Source: Jiangella endophytica (GTDB lineage: Bacteria > Actinomycetota > Actinomycetes > Jiangellales > Jiangellaceae). From it: a DNA stretch of 64,000 nt. Shown here piece after piece: positions 26,413-34,817 of this stretch (positions are counted from its first letter, which is position 1; the number at the start of each line of letters is the position of its first letter). Position numbers and translations under genes: made by a program. A model generated the notes under the pieces. That model was not told the DNA's origin and made no database searches. It saw only the letters and a list, made by a program, of their open reading frames with translations. Where the stretch lies: assembly GCF_003427025.1 (NCBI RefSeq), contig NZ_QVAI01000010.1, forward strand, positions 124,001 to 188,000, read 5' to 3'.

Positions 26413-27153
26413 TCACTCCCAGCGGAAATACCGCGCGGCCAACCCGCCGGCCACGACCGTCCACCCCAGCAGGACGGCCACGTGCAGCAGTTGCGGCCAG
26501 TCGCCGGCGGCGGCGTCCTGCAATGATTGCACGCCGGCCCCCAGCGGCGTGGCGTCACTGATCCGCAGCAGCACGTCGTTCATCGATTCGCGCGGGATCC
26601 ACAGGCCGGCGAAGAACAGCAGCGGGAACAGCAGCACCATCCCGATCGACCCCGCGCTCTTCCCGTTCGGCGCCAGCGACGCCACGAGCAGGCCGAGCGC
26701 GAACATCGCCAGCGCGCACAGCACGAACGCGACGAGGTACGCCACCGGCTGCTCCGGCAGCCGCACGTCGAACACCAGCCGGGCGATGGCCAGCACGGCC
26801 AGTGTCGCCACGGCCGACAGGACCGTGCTCATGATCAGCTGGGCGGCGAGCATCCCGCCGGGCTTCACCGGCGTCGTGCGCATGCGGCGCAGGATGCCCT
26901 TCTCGCGGTAGAGGGCGAACTGCTGCGGCAGTCCGGTCAGCGCGAACATGGTGATCGCCGTCACGACGAGGATCGGTGTGTACAGGTCGATCACCCGCAG
27001 GCCGCCGAGGTCGGCCTCGTGTTCGCGGAACGCCGGGATGGCGCCGAGGATGACGAACAGGATCGGGGGGAACGCGAGCGTGAAGAACACGCTCATCGGT
27101 TCGCGGAAGAACAGCCTGGTCTCGGTGGCGGTGAGCCGGGTCACGGCAGACAT
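26413..27153 (-). CDS. ABC-2 type exporter permease
   Basis: This 246-residue permease has six membrane helices. The first follows LFFREPMSVFFTLAFPPILFV. A coupling stretch reads LYREKGILRRMRTTPVKPGG near residue 83. The C-terminal half contains FPLLFFAGLWIPRESMNDVL, which is usual for antibiotic-type ABC-2 exporters. It lies 10 nt after the ATPase gene and 4 nt before the kinase. It should form a homodimeric channel with its ATPase. The substrate is unknown. Confidence 0.92.
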   Translation of the reverse strand: MSAVTRLTATETRLFFREPMSVFFTLAFPPILFVILGAIPAFREHEADLGGLRVIDLYTPILVVTAITMFALTGLPQQFALYREKGILRRMRTTPVKPGGMLAAQLIMSTVLSAVATLAVLAIARLVFDVRLPEQPVAYLVAFVLCALAMFALGLLVASLAPNGKSAGSIGMVLLFPLLFFAGLWIPRESMNDVLLRISDATPLGAGVQSLQDAAAGDWPQLLHVAVLLGWTVVAGGLAARYFRWE

Positions 27154-27163
27154 GTGGTCTCCT

Positions 27164-28066
27164 TCAGGACGGGATCGGGCGGCCGGTGAGAGCGACGAAC
27201 GCGTCGTCCAACGACGCCTGCTCCACCCGCAGCTCGGCGGCGGTGATCTGTGCGGCGGCCAGCGTCGTCGTCACGGCGAGCAGCAGGTTGCCCGTCCCGG
27301 TCACGACGAGCTGGGCGCCGGCTCGCTGGACGTCGTGCACCTCGGGCAGGGCGGCGAGGACGGCCGGGTCCAGCGGCGCGGACGGCCGGAACCGGATGCG
27401 CTGGCGGTCGTCCACGCGGGCCACCAGCCCGGCGGGCGTGTCCAGCGCGACCAGCCGCCCGGCGTCGATGACGGCGAGCCGGTCGCAGAGGCGCTCGGCC
27501 TCCTCCATGAAGTGCGTGACCATGAGGATCGTCACGCCACGGTCGCGGATCGCCTCGATCAGCCCCCATGCGTCGCGGCGCGCCTGCGGGTCCAGGCCGG
27601 TCGTCAGCTCGTCCAGCACGGCCACCCGCGGGTTGCCGACCAGCGCCAGCGCGATGGACAGCCGCTGCTTCTGCCCGCCCGACAGCCGCCGGAACTGGGC
27701 GCCGGTCTTCGCGGTCAGGTCGAGCGTCTCGAGCAGTTCTCGCCAGTCGGCGGGCTCGCGGTAGAACGAGCTGTACAGCTCCATCGCCTCGCCGACGGTG
27801 AGCTTGTCGGGCTGCTCGCTCTCCTGCAGCTGCGCGCCGAGCAGTTCGCGCACCCTGTCGTCGCGAGGATGGAGGCCGGCGACGCTGATGCGGCCGCCGT
27901 CCGGTGTCCGAAGCCCCTCGATGCACTCCACGGTCGTGGTCTTCCCGGCGCCGTTGGGCCCCAGGATGCCGAAGATCTCACCCTCCTCCACGTCGAAGCT
28001 CACGCCGTCGACCGCCGTGTGCTCGCCGTAGCGTTTGACCAGGCCTTCTACTTCGATGATCGCCAT
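27164..28066 (-). CDS. ABC-2 exporter ATP-binding subunit
   Basis: This 300-residue ATPase starts at ATG 28066. Walker A is GPNGAGKTTT near residue 36-45, the signature is LSGGQKQRLSIAL, and the H-loop is MVTHFMEEAERLCDRL. Walker B reads VAVLDELTTGLDPQ, so Leu replaces the usual Pro after the catalytic Glu; this variant is common in actinobacterial DrrA-like proteins. The C-terminal 80 residues are the usual regulatory region. It leads the four-gene reverse module and may be expressed from a promoter near 28090-28126 (TTGATC and TCGATA, 18 nt apart, weak). Confidence 0.93.
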   Translation of the reverse strand: MAIIEVEGLVKRYGEHTAVDGVSFDVEEGEIFGILGPNGAGKTTTVECIEGLRTPDGGRISVAGLHPRDDRVRELLGAQLQESEQPDKLTVGEAMELYSSFYREPADWRELLETLDLTAKTGAQFRRLSGGQKQRLSIALALVGNPRVAVLDELTTGLDPQARRDAWGLIEAIRDRGVTILMVTHFMEEAERLCDRLAVIDAGRLVALDTPAGLVARVDDRQRIRFRPSAPLDPAVLAALPEVHDVQRAGAQLVVTGTGNLLLAVTTTLAAAQITAAELRVEQASLDDAFVALTGRPIPS

Positions 28067-28183
28067 GCCCACCAGCCTGCCCGCGGGCACCGGGGTGGCG
28101 TATCGACCGCCGGGCCAGAGTGGCGATCAACCGATCGGTGGATGCGCCATCAGCCGCGGCGCCGAGGTGAGGGAACCGCGATC

Positions 28184-28350
28184 ATGAAGCTGACGACATG
28201 ACTCGCTCGCGGTCGCCGAGGGCCACACTGGGTCTTCGCGGGCGGGCTCGCGGACACCGACGCGGCCACGGTCGTCGACAACCGGGGCGACGACGTGGTG
28301 TTCGGCGACGGGCCCTTCGTGGAGTCGAAGGAGTATCTCGCCGCTGCCCG
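28184..28350 (+). pseudogene. Decayed YCII (DGPF-domain) gene remnant
   Basis: An ATGAAG start follows a GGTGAGGGAA leader but meets TGA after five codons (28199-28201). In the same frame, from 28229, the translation reads WVFAGGLADTDAATVV and then DGPFVESKEYLA, the hallmark segment of YCII/DGPF-domain proteins. The N-terminal third and the whole C-terminal part of a normal 110-120-residue protein are missing. The frame then runs into the 3' end of the convergent carbonic anhydrase gene. This is best read as a gene with an internal deletion and a lost 3' end. Confidence 0.75.
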
Positions 28351-28359
28351 CGGGAAGCC

Positions 28360-28860
28360 TCAGGCGTGCTGGTCGAGCCGCCCGGTGTCGACGTCGTAGA
28401 GGAAGCCGCCGACGGGGACGCCGGCGGGCAGGAAGGGCCAGGAGCGGATCTTCTGCACGTCCTCGGCGAGGGTCGCGCGCTGGTCGGCGATCAGGTGGAA
28501 GTCGAGGCTGCGGACGTCGATGCCGGAGGACTGCTCGATCGCCACGACCACCTCGTCGGCCGTGGCGCTGGCCATCTTGCACCTCGTGTGCGCGACCACC
28601 ATGATCCGCGTGACGCCGAGCAGGTGCGTCGCGAGCGCCAGCGTGCGCAGCACGTCGGTGGTGACGCGGGCGCCGGCGTTGCGCATGATCTTCGCGTCGC
28701 CCGGCTTCAGGCCGAGCATGGCCAGTGGCTCGATGCGGGAGTCCATGCAGGTGACGACGGCGAGGCCGCGCGCGGCGACCGGCTCGAGGCCGGCCAGCGC
28801 GAACCGGGTCGCGTAGTCGTCGTTGCCGGCCAGGACGTCGGCGAACTCCTCGGACTGCAT
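28360..28860 (-). CDS. Beta-class carbonic anhydrase
   Basis: This 166-residue enzyme should hydrate CO2 to bicarbonate. The zinc site is complete: Cys38 with Asp40 and Arg42 in VVTCMDSRIEP, and His91 with Cys94 in VVAHTRCKM. It resembles the short bacterial type close to mycobacterial Rv1284. The GAGAGGAGCCC leader is a good ribosome site. It lies 10 nt after the sucrase/ferredoxin-like gene on the same strand and is probably the last gene of that transcript. A second, exported carbonic anhydrase of different type lies at 62455. Confidence 0.93.
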   Translation of the reverse strand: MQSEEFADVLAGNDDYATRFALAGLEPVAARGLAVVTCMDSRIEPLAMLGLKPGDAKIMRNAGARVTTDVLRTLALATHLLGVTRIMVVAHTRCKMASATADEVVVAIEQSSGIDVRSLDFHLIADQRATLAEDVQKIRSWPFLPAGVPVGGFLYDVDTGRLDQHA

Positions 28861-28870
28861 CGGGCTCCTC

Positions 28871-29791
28871 TCACTGCGGAACGGGGACACCAGAAACGTA
28901 CGCGATGGGCGTGACGGCCGGCTTACCGCACGACTCCGGACGGGGCGGTCGCTGCTCCTCGGCGTGGACGGCGACCGTCCAGCCGCGCCCGTCGCGGTGG
29001 GCGACGACGGCGTTCCAAGCGCGGTCGGCGGCCGCCGACACCGACGGCACCGACAGGTCGTCCAGCCCGGTGTCGCCGAGCAGACGGCGGACGGCGGCCT
29101 CGGCGGCCTGGCCCGGCCGGTCGAACGTGCTCCGCCCGCGGTACCCGTCGTCCAGGAAACGCCCCTCGCGCGCCGACTCGACCAGCAGCAGCGCCTGCTT
29201 GTCGTCCAGCCGTCCGTACGCGACGCCGTGCGGCAGCAGCACCGCCGTCGGCGCGAACCGGTGCCCGCCGAGGTGCGTCGTCTCCCAGACCCGGCCGAGG
29301 ACGTCGTCGCGCAGGCCGGCGACGAGTTGCCGCCCCTTCGCGGCACAGCAGAGGTCGCGCCGTCCGTTCGTGCAGACGAGCAGCAGCGGCTCGGTCTCGT
29401 GGCGCAGTTCCGGCGCCGCGGCCAGCACCGCCCGCTCGTCGCCCGAGCGCAGCGCGGCCCACGGCAGCGACCGCAGCACGTCGACCGTGCGCAGCCAGCC
29501 GCCGAGCAGGAACGTCGCACCGGGCGTGGTGCCGGCCAGCCAGACGCGGTGAGCGGCGGGGTCGTGGGTGTCGGGGTGCCGGCGCGGCCGCCGCACCAGC
29601 GCGACCCGCCCGCCGTGGTCACCGGCGGCGGCGTCGAGCGCGGCCCCGAGCACGGGATCGAGGTGCGACTGCGTCAGCGCCTTCGCGCCCCACGGCCCGG
29701 GCTGCTCGACGACCAGCCACCAGGCCGCGACAGGTGCCGTGCCGGCCAGCGGCTCGGACAGCTCGCGGCCGATGTCCGAGCAGAGCGTCAC
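28871..29791 (-). CDS. Sucrase/ferredoxin-like family protein
   Basis: This 306-residue soluble protein has a thioredoxin-like ferredoxin core. Cysteines occur at the N-terminus (TLCSD) and in LLVCTNGRRDLCCAAKG near residue 130. GGHRFAPTAVLLPHGVAYGRL follows near residue 172; this block typifies the family, where a Gly-Gly-x-Arg-Phe motif precedes a proline turn. Relatives may hold an iron-sulfur cluster, but no biochemical role is established and the sucrase name is historical. Its GTG start overlaps the transporter stop, tying it to the LprG/P55-like pair. Confidence 0.82.
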   Translation of the reverse strand: MTLCSDIGRELSEPLAGTAPVAAWWLVVEQPGPWGAKALTQSHLDPVLGAALDAAAGDHGGRVALVRRPRRHPDTHDPAAHRVWLAGTTPGATFLLGGWLRTVDVLRSLPWAALRSGDERAVLAAAPELRHETEPLLLVCTNGRRDLCCAAKGRQLVAGLRDDVLGRVWETTHLGGHRFAPTAVLLPHGVAYGRLDDKQALLLVESAREGRFLDDGYRGRSTFDRPGQAAEAAVRRLLGDTGLDDLSVPSVSAAADRAWNAVVAHRDGRGWTVAVHAEEQRPPRPESCGKPAVTPIAYVSGVPVPQ

Positions 29792-31530
29792 GCCTCCACG
29801 GTACGGGGCCGGTGCCGAAGCAGCAGCACGGCACCCACGGCGGCCGCCGCCGCGCACACGGCCGCCCCGGTGAACGTCGCCTGCAACTGCTCGACGATCG
29901 CCTGCCGGACGGCGTCGTCGTACGGGCCGCAGTCGGTGGGGGAGTTGGGGCACAGGACGGCCGGCGACGCGATGTCCGCCTGCACGGAGTAGAGGCGCCG
30001 CAGCCCGATGGCGGTCAGCGCCGACAGTCCGGCCAGCATGCCGATCATCCGCGCGACGACGAGCAGCGCGCTGGCCACTCCGTGGGTCTCGCGCGGCGCC
30101 GCGGCCAGCAGCGCCGCGTTCACCGGCGCGATCGCCAGCCCGAACCCGAGCCCGGCCGCCACCAGCACCGCGTCGTCGCCGATGCCGTCCAGTGATCCGA
30201 CGCCCCACGTCGCCATGACCGCGAGCCCGGCGGTGCCCAGCGCCATGCCGGCGCCGGCCAGCAGCGCGGGGCCGTACCGGCGCAGCAGCCAGCCGCCGAG
30301 CACCGCGCCCACCGGCAGCGCGACCAGGAACCGCAGCAACACCAGCGCGGCGTCGAGTTGGTCGGCGCCCTCGAGCACGGTGCGGGCGAGGATCGGGACG
30401 TCGACGACGACGGAGACCAGCGACGCGCCGATGAACAGGCTCACGACCAGCGCGCCCCAGGCGGGCATCGCCTTGACGGCGGCGGGCGGGACGAGCGGGG
30501 CGGTGGCACGGCGCTGCCGCCAGGCGAACGCCGCCAGCGCGACCGCGGACCCGGCCAGCAGCCACGGTCCGGACGGCGCCATCAGCTCGACCGCGGGGTC
30601 GGCGACGGCGAACGTCAGCACGATCCCGCCGAGCGCGACGCCGAGCAGCAGCGCCCCGGGCAGGTCGGCCGCCCGCAGGATCGCCGGGGTGCGGCGCAAC
30701 GGCAGCAGCGGCCGGCGCGCCGTCAGCTCGCGGGCGACGAACGCCGCGAGCAGCACGAACGAGGCCAGCGCGAGCGGTGTCGTCCACTCCTGGCCGTCGG
30801 CGCGCGGGACCAGCAGCTCGCCCCAGCGGACGCTGCGTTCCAAGGAGGCCGGCCGGGTGACGGCGACGCCGGCGCAGGCCAGCGCGCCCAGTCCGAGGAC
30901 CAGGCCGATGACGTCGAAGCGGCCGCGTGGAGCGTCCGGCTCGCCCGCCGGCCGGTCGTGGCGCGGCCCCGCCGCCGTGCCCACGAACAGCGCGGCACCG
31001 ACCGCGAAGTTCACCCAGAAGATCGCCCGCCAGTCCGCCACCGCGAGGATCGCCGCGCCGAACAGCGGGCCCAGCACCGACCCCAGCTCCTGCACGGCGC
31101 CGACCAGCCCGAGCGGCACCCCGCGCCGTTCAGGCGGCCACAGGTCGGCGACCAGCGCGAGTGTCACCGGCACCAGCGCACCGCCGCCCGCGCCCTGCAG
31201 GAACCGGCCGACGATCGCGCCCGCGACACCGTCGGCCGACGCCGTCAGCAGCGACCCGGCGGTGAACACCAGCAGCGAGCCGGTCAGCACGGGCAGCCGC
31301 CCGGTGACGTCCGACACGCGCCCGACCAGCGGCAGCACGACCACGTAGCCGAGCAGGAACATCGACACCAGGGGAGCGGCGCGCTGGAGTTCGTCGACGT
31401 CCAGCCCGACGCCCACCATCATGTCCGGCAGTGCCAGGACGATGACGTACGTGTCGGCGGCGGCCAGCAGAACGCCGACGACCCCGAGGGCGAGTGCGGC
31501 GCGGCCGGTTCGGTCAGCTCTCTGGAGCAC
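29788..31530 (-). CDS. MFS transporter, P55-like (14 helices)
   Basis: This 580-residue drug/proton-antiporter family protein has about 14 membrane helices. Motif A is GRVSDVTGRLPVLTG near residue 66, and helix 5 contains GAVQELGSVLGPLFGAAIL, a motif C-like antiporter signature. It directly follows, with 17-nt overlap, an LprG-type lipoprotein gene. That pair is the arrangement of the mycobacterial lprG-P55 operon, where the two proteins move triacylated lipids across the envelope. A similar role is inferred from context. An extra loop of about 20 residues (WGELLVPRADGQEW) sits between helices. Confidence 0.88.
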   Translation of the reverse strand: MLQRADRTGRAALALGVVGVLLAAADTYVIVLALPDMMVGVGLDVDELQRAAPLVSMFLLGYVVVLPLVGRVSDVTGRLPVLTGSLLVFTAGSLLTASADGVAGAIVGRFLQGAGGGALVPVTLALVADLWPPERRGVPLGLVGAVQELGSVLGPLFGAAILAVADWRAIFWVNFAVGAALFVGTAAGPRHDRPAGEPDAPRGRFDVIGLVLGLGALACAGVAVTRPASLERSVRWGELLVPRADGQEWTTPLALASFVLLAAFVARELTARRPLLPLRRTPAILRAADLPGALLLGVALGGIVLTFAVADPAVELMAPSGPWLLAGSAVALAAFAWRQRRATAPLVPPAAVKAMPAWGALVVSLFIGASLVSVVVDVPILARTVLEGADQLDAALVLLRFLVALPVGAVLGGWLLRRYGPALLAGAGMALGTAGLAVMATWGVGSLDGIGDDAVLVAAGLGFGLAIAPVNAALLAAAPRETHGVASALLVVARMIGMLAGLSALTAIGLRRLYSVQADIASPAVLCPNSPTDCGPYDDAVRQAIVEQLQATFTGAAVCAAAAAVGAVLLLRHRPRTVEA

Positions 31531-32230
31531 TGATCTCGGCGGGCTCGTCGTACTTGTCGAGGCGGACGGTGTAGGTCTGCTCGTCGCCGCTCTCGTAGAA
31601 CGGGCCGGTCAGCGTGGCCTGGCGCAGCTGGCCGGTCTCGGAGTCGAGCGCCCACACGGCCTGGACCTCGGCGGAGGGATCGGCGATGGTGAGCACCTCG
31701 CCGACCAGCTCGCCCGGCAGCACCGACTCGACCTGGTCGTAGACGTCGCCGTCGACGCGCACCTGCTCGCCGGCGGTGATCTCGGTCCCCGACGTCAGCA
31801 GCTGGCTGACGCCGTGGTCGGGGTCGATCAGCAGACCGGGGTCGCCGAACCCGAGCTCCTCGGCGTTGACTTCGTCGAACCCGCTGGTCAACGGCAGCTG
31901 CGCCCAGAGCTTGCCGTCGACGGAGACGATCTTGATGGTGGCCGGCAGCGCGCCCGCGCGGATGCGGATCTCGCCCTCGAACGACGACGGCGGCACTGCG
32001 ACCCCCTCGCCGCCGACGACGACCGTGCCTTCGTCGGGGAGGTCGTCGCCCTCCAGCTCGAACGTGACGCTGGACGCCTCGTTGAGTAGATCGGCGGCGG
32101 TCTCGAGTTGCGCCTGCGGGTCGCTCTCCGGCGTGCTTCCGCCGCCGTCGCCGTCGTCGCTGCACGCGGTCAGGGCCAGCGTGGCGGCGACGAGCGCGGC
32201 GGGCAGGACGCGGCGGGCGACGTTGCGCAT
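31514..32230 (-). CDS. lprG: LprG/LppX-type lipoprotein
   Basis: This 238-residue lipoprotein starts at ATG 32230. A signal peptide ends in the lipobox LTAC with Cys23, followed by an acidic linker. The mature domain shows the LppX/LprAFG pattern: LETAADLLNEASSVTFELEG near residue 45, a central KIVSVDGKLWAQLPLT strand, and the C-terminal TGQLRQATLTGPFYESGDEQ. Mycobacterial members form a cavity that carries triacylated lipids. The overlap with an MFS gene downstream supports the lprG name by synteny. It is divergent from another MFS operon at 32473. Confidence 0.87.
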   Translation of the reverse strand: MRNVARRVLPAALVAATLALTACSDDGDGGGSTPESDPQAQLETAADLLNEASSVTFELEGDDLPDEGTVVVGGEGVAVPPSSFEGEIRIRAGALPATIKIVSVDGKLWAQLPLTSGFDEVNAEELGFGDPGLLIDPDHGVSQLLTSGTEITAGEQVRVDGDVYDQVESVLPGELVGEVLTIADPSAEVQAVWALDSETGQLRQATLTGPFYESGDEQTYTVRLDKYDEPAEISAPES

Positions 32231-32364
32231 GACGGCAGTCTGCCAGCCTTTCCACGCCCCGTGACCCGCGACACCCGACCTGGACATCGACAGCTCTCCT
32301 CCCGTTCGGTGCGCGGCCACGATGCGAGGTCGCGGCTGTGATTTTGCTGAGAGTTCCCGAAATT

Positions 32365-32389
32365 GCGATACGGGGCTGTTGCGTATCGC
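32365..32389. promoter_or_regulatory. TetR-type operator, site 1
   Basis: Perfect 8-bp arms GCGATACG and CGTATCGC flank a 9-nt centre. The right arm overlaps a possible -35 (TTGCGT, 32379-32384), which pairs with a possible -10 TACGGT at 32402-32407 across 17 nt. A repressor here would block polymerase. The same arms recur at site 2. Confidence 0.8.
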
Positions 32390-32419
32390 TGGCGATGGGT
32401 CTACGGTCGAGCCGAGAAA

Positions 32420-32442
32420 CGATACGGAACGGATACGTATCG
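32420..32442. promoter_or_regulatory. TetR-type operator, site 2
   Basis: Arms CGATACG and CGTATCG flank a 9-nt centre, matching site 1 with 7-bp arms and equal spacing. An overlapping perfect palindrome GATACGTATC lies at 32432-32441. The site falls in the presumed leader of the MFS gene. The TetR gene two ORFs downstream is the obvious binding partner. Confidence 0.8.
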
Positions 32443-32472
32443 AAAATGTACAGCAGGGAAGGACCCGCCATC

Positions 32473-34032
32473 GTGGACCAAGCGACGATCCACAACCGGC
32501 GATGGAGCATCCTCGGCGTCCTCGTCGTCAGCCTGCTCGTCGTCGTACTCGACAACACGGTGCTCAACGTCGCGCTCCGCACGATCCAGGACGATCTCTC
32601 GGCCACCCAGGGCGAGCTGGAGTGGGCGATCAACTCCTACACCCTCGTCTTCGCCGGACTGCTGTTCACGTTCGGCCTGCTCGGTGACCGGTTCGGCCGC
32701 CGGCGCATCCTCATGCTCGGGCTGCTGCTCTTCGGCATCGCGTCGGCCGTCTCCGCGTACGCTCAGTCGCCGGAGCAGCTGATCACCGCCCGGGCGTTCA
32801 TGGGTGTCGGCGCCGCGGCCGTCATGCCGGCGACGCTCGCCATCATCACCAACGTCTTCGAACCGGAGGAGCGCGGCCGGGCCATCGGCATCTGGGTCGC
32901 CTCCGTCGGGATCTCGATCGTGCTCGGACCGGTGCTCGGCGGCGCGCTGCTGGAGCGGTTCTGGTGGGGCTCGGTCTTCCTCATCAACGTGCCGGTGGTC
33001 GTGATCGGCCTGGTGCTGATCGCCTGGCTGGTGCCGGAGTCGAAGAATCCCGTGCCCGGCCGGCTGGATCCCGGCGGCGTGCTGCTGTCGATCATCGGCC
33101 TGACGCTGCTCGTCTACGGCATCATCGAGGGCGGTGAGCGGGCGACGGTGACCGACCCGCTGGTCTGGGGCTCGGCACTGGCGGGGCTGGCCGTGCTGGC
33201 GCTGTTCGTCTGGTACGAGCGGCGCTCGTCGCATCCGGCACTCGACATCGAGCTGTTCCGCAATCCCGTGTTCTCCGCGTCGGTGACCACCATCGGGCTG
33301 GTGTTCTTCGCCATGCTCGGGACGTTCTTCTTCATGACGTTCTACCTGCAGATCGTCCGCGGGTACACGCCGCTGCAGACCGGCCTGATGTTCCTGCCGT
33401 TCGCGGTGGCGCAGACGGTGTTCTCGACGCTCTCCGAGACCATGGTGCGCCGGTTCGGCATCCGGGCCGTCACGGCGACCGGGCTGAGTCTGGTCGCCAT
33501 CAGCCTGCTCGGCATGGCGTTCGTCGGCATCGACACCCCGCTGTGGATCCTGCTGACGTTGTTCTTCATCCAGGGCGCCGGCATCGCCAACGTCATGCCG
33601 CCCGCGACGACGGCCGTCATGGGCGCCGTCCCGCGCGAGAAGGCCGGTGTGGGCTCGGCGGTGAACAACACGATGCGCCAGGTCGGCGGCGCGCTCGGGG
33701 TCGCCGTCCTGGGTGCGGTGCTGTCGGCGCGGTACCGCGCCGGTGTCGACGACGCGGTCAACGCCCTGCCCGCCGGGGTCCGGCACGCCGCCGCCGAGTC
33801 GCTCGGCACCACGATGCTGGCGGCGGAGCGGGCCGGCGTCGTCGCCCAGGTGCGTGGCCCGGCGTTCGCGGCCTTCGTCAGCGGCATGCACTGGGTAGCC
33901 TTCTTGGGAGCCGCGGTCGCGGCGCTGAGCGTGATCGTGGTCGCGGTGTTCCTGCCCGGCCGGTCGGCACGCGCGGCGCCCTCACCGTCGGGGGCTCCGG
34001 AATCGCCGGAGCCGGAGAGAGCGAGGACGTGA
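32473..34032 (+). CDS. MFS efflux transporter, EmrB/QacA (DHA2) type
   Basis: I start at GTG 32473 behind AGGGAAGGA, giving 519 residues; an in-frame ATG at 32446 would be 3 nt past the second operator and is less likely. Fourteen membrane helices are expected. Hallmarks are VVVLDNTVLNVALRTIQDDL in helix 1 (motif D1), GLLGDRFGRRRIL as motif A, and VASVGISIVLGPVLGGALLE as motif C. The TetR regulator follows by 6 nt. Two matching operators upstream make this a standard repressor-controlled drug-efflux unit; inducers are unknown. Confidence 0.93.
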   Translation: MDQATIHNRRWSILGVLVVSLLVVVLDNTVLNVALRTIQDDLSATQGELEWAINSYTLVFAGLLFTFGLLGDRFGRRRILMLGLLLFGIASAVSAYAQSPEQLITARAFMGVGAAAVMPATLAIITNVFEPEERGRAIGIWVASVGISIVLGPVLGGALLERFWWGSVFLINVPVVVIGLVLIAWLVPESKNPVPGRLDPGGVLLSIIGLTLLVYGIIEGGERATVTDPLVWGSALAGLAVLALFVWYERRSSHPALDIELFRNPVFSASVTTIGLVFFAMLGTFFFMTFYLQIVRGYTPLQTGLMFLPFAVAQTVFSTLSETMVRRFGIRAVTATGLSLVAISLLGMAFVGIDTPLWILLTLFFIQGAGIANVMPPATTAVMGAVPREKAGVGSAVNNTMRQVGGALGVAVLGAVLSARYRAGVDDAVNALPAGVRHAAAESLGTTMLAAERAGVVAQVRGPAFAAFVSGMHWVAFLGAAVAALSVIVVAVFLPGRSARAAPSPSGAPESPEPERART

Positions 34033-34038
34033 CCTGAC

Positions 34039-34638
34039 ATGACGGAGATCGCTCGGGTGGAGCGGCGCAGCGGCCGGCCGCGCAGTGAGGGCGCCGACCG
34101 GGCGATCATCGAGGCGACCCTCGACCTGCTCGCGGCGTCCGGCATCGCCGGGACCACGATCGAGGGCATCGCCGCCCGGGCCGGCGTCGGCAAGACCACC
34201 ATCTACCGGCGGTGGAAGGGTCTGGAGAGCCTCATCTGCGACGCTGTCGCCGAGCTCAAGGGCCCGCTGCCGACGCTGCCCGGCACGTCCATCCGCGACG
34301 ACCTCCTGGCGCTCGCCGAGGCGGCGGCGCGCGGTCGCGAATCGGCGCGCAACCGCAAGGTGTATGCGTGCTTCATCGGCGAGATGACCCGCTACCCGGC
34401 GCTGGACGCCCAGTACCGCGAGTCGGTCATCCGCCCGCGCCGGGCCCTGACCCAGTCGGCTCTCCAGCGCGGCGTCGAGCGTGGTGAGCTCCGTGACGAT
34501 CTCGACCTCGAGGTCATGGCCGAGATCGTCACGGCGCCGACGCTGCACTGGATGCTGCACAACCCCGACCTCAACCCGACCCGCGAACAGCTGGAGCAGT
34601 TCCTCGACGGCGTCCTCAACGGCGTGGCCCGGAAGTAG
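34039..34638 (+). CDS. TetR-family transcriptional regulator
   Basis: This 199-residue repressor has an N-terminal helix-turn-helix (residues 20-66) with GIAGTTIEGIAARAGVGKTT and the IYRRWKGLESLI signature. The C-terminal ligand domain (residues 75-195) belongs to the TetR_C group with the LDAQYRESVIRPRR stretch. It lies 6 nt after the efflux pump gene. It most likely binds the paired GCGATACG palindromes at 32365 and 32420 and is autoregulated with the pump. A GC-rich, gene-free 179-nt spacer follows. Confidence 0.93.
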   Translation: MTEIARVERRSGRPRSEGADRAIIEATLDLLAASGIAGTTIEGIAARAGVGKTTIYRRWKGLESLICDAVAELKGPLPTLPGTSIRDDLLALAEAAARGRESARNRKVYACFIGEMTRYPALDAQYRESVIRPRRALTQSALQRGVERGELRDDLDLEVMAEIVTAPTLHWMLHNPDLNPTREQLEQFLDGVLNGVARK

Positions 34639-34753
34639 AGCCGCGGGGAGTGGTCGGGGCACCTCGCTCGGGTGGGGCGGGACGTCACTCGTCGGGGAGC
34701 CGTACTGGGGTCCGTTCGGTCTGAGTGCGGGCCTTGGAGGCCTGGGCCATCTT

Positions 34754-34812
34754 CCGGCCGGCCCTGACGCTGCCTTCCCCCCGATGATCGAGAGCAGCTG
34801 GGGGCCGGCCGG
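34754..34812. terminator. Possible long-loop hairpin between TetR and parC
   Basis: CCGGCCGGCCC at 34754-34764 pairs with GGGCCGGCCGG ending at 34812, leaving a loop of about 37 nt. It lies between convergent genes in an otherwise featureless 179-nt gap. Without a T tract and with such a long loop the call is weak. Confidence 0.25.
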
Positions 34813-34817
34813 CCGCG

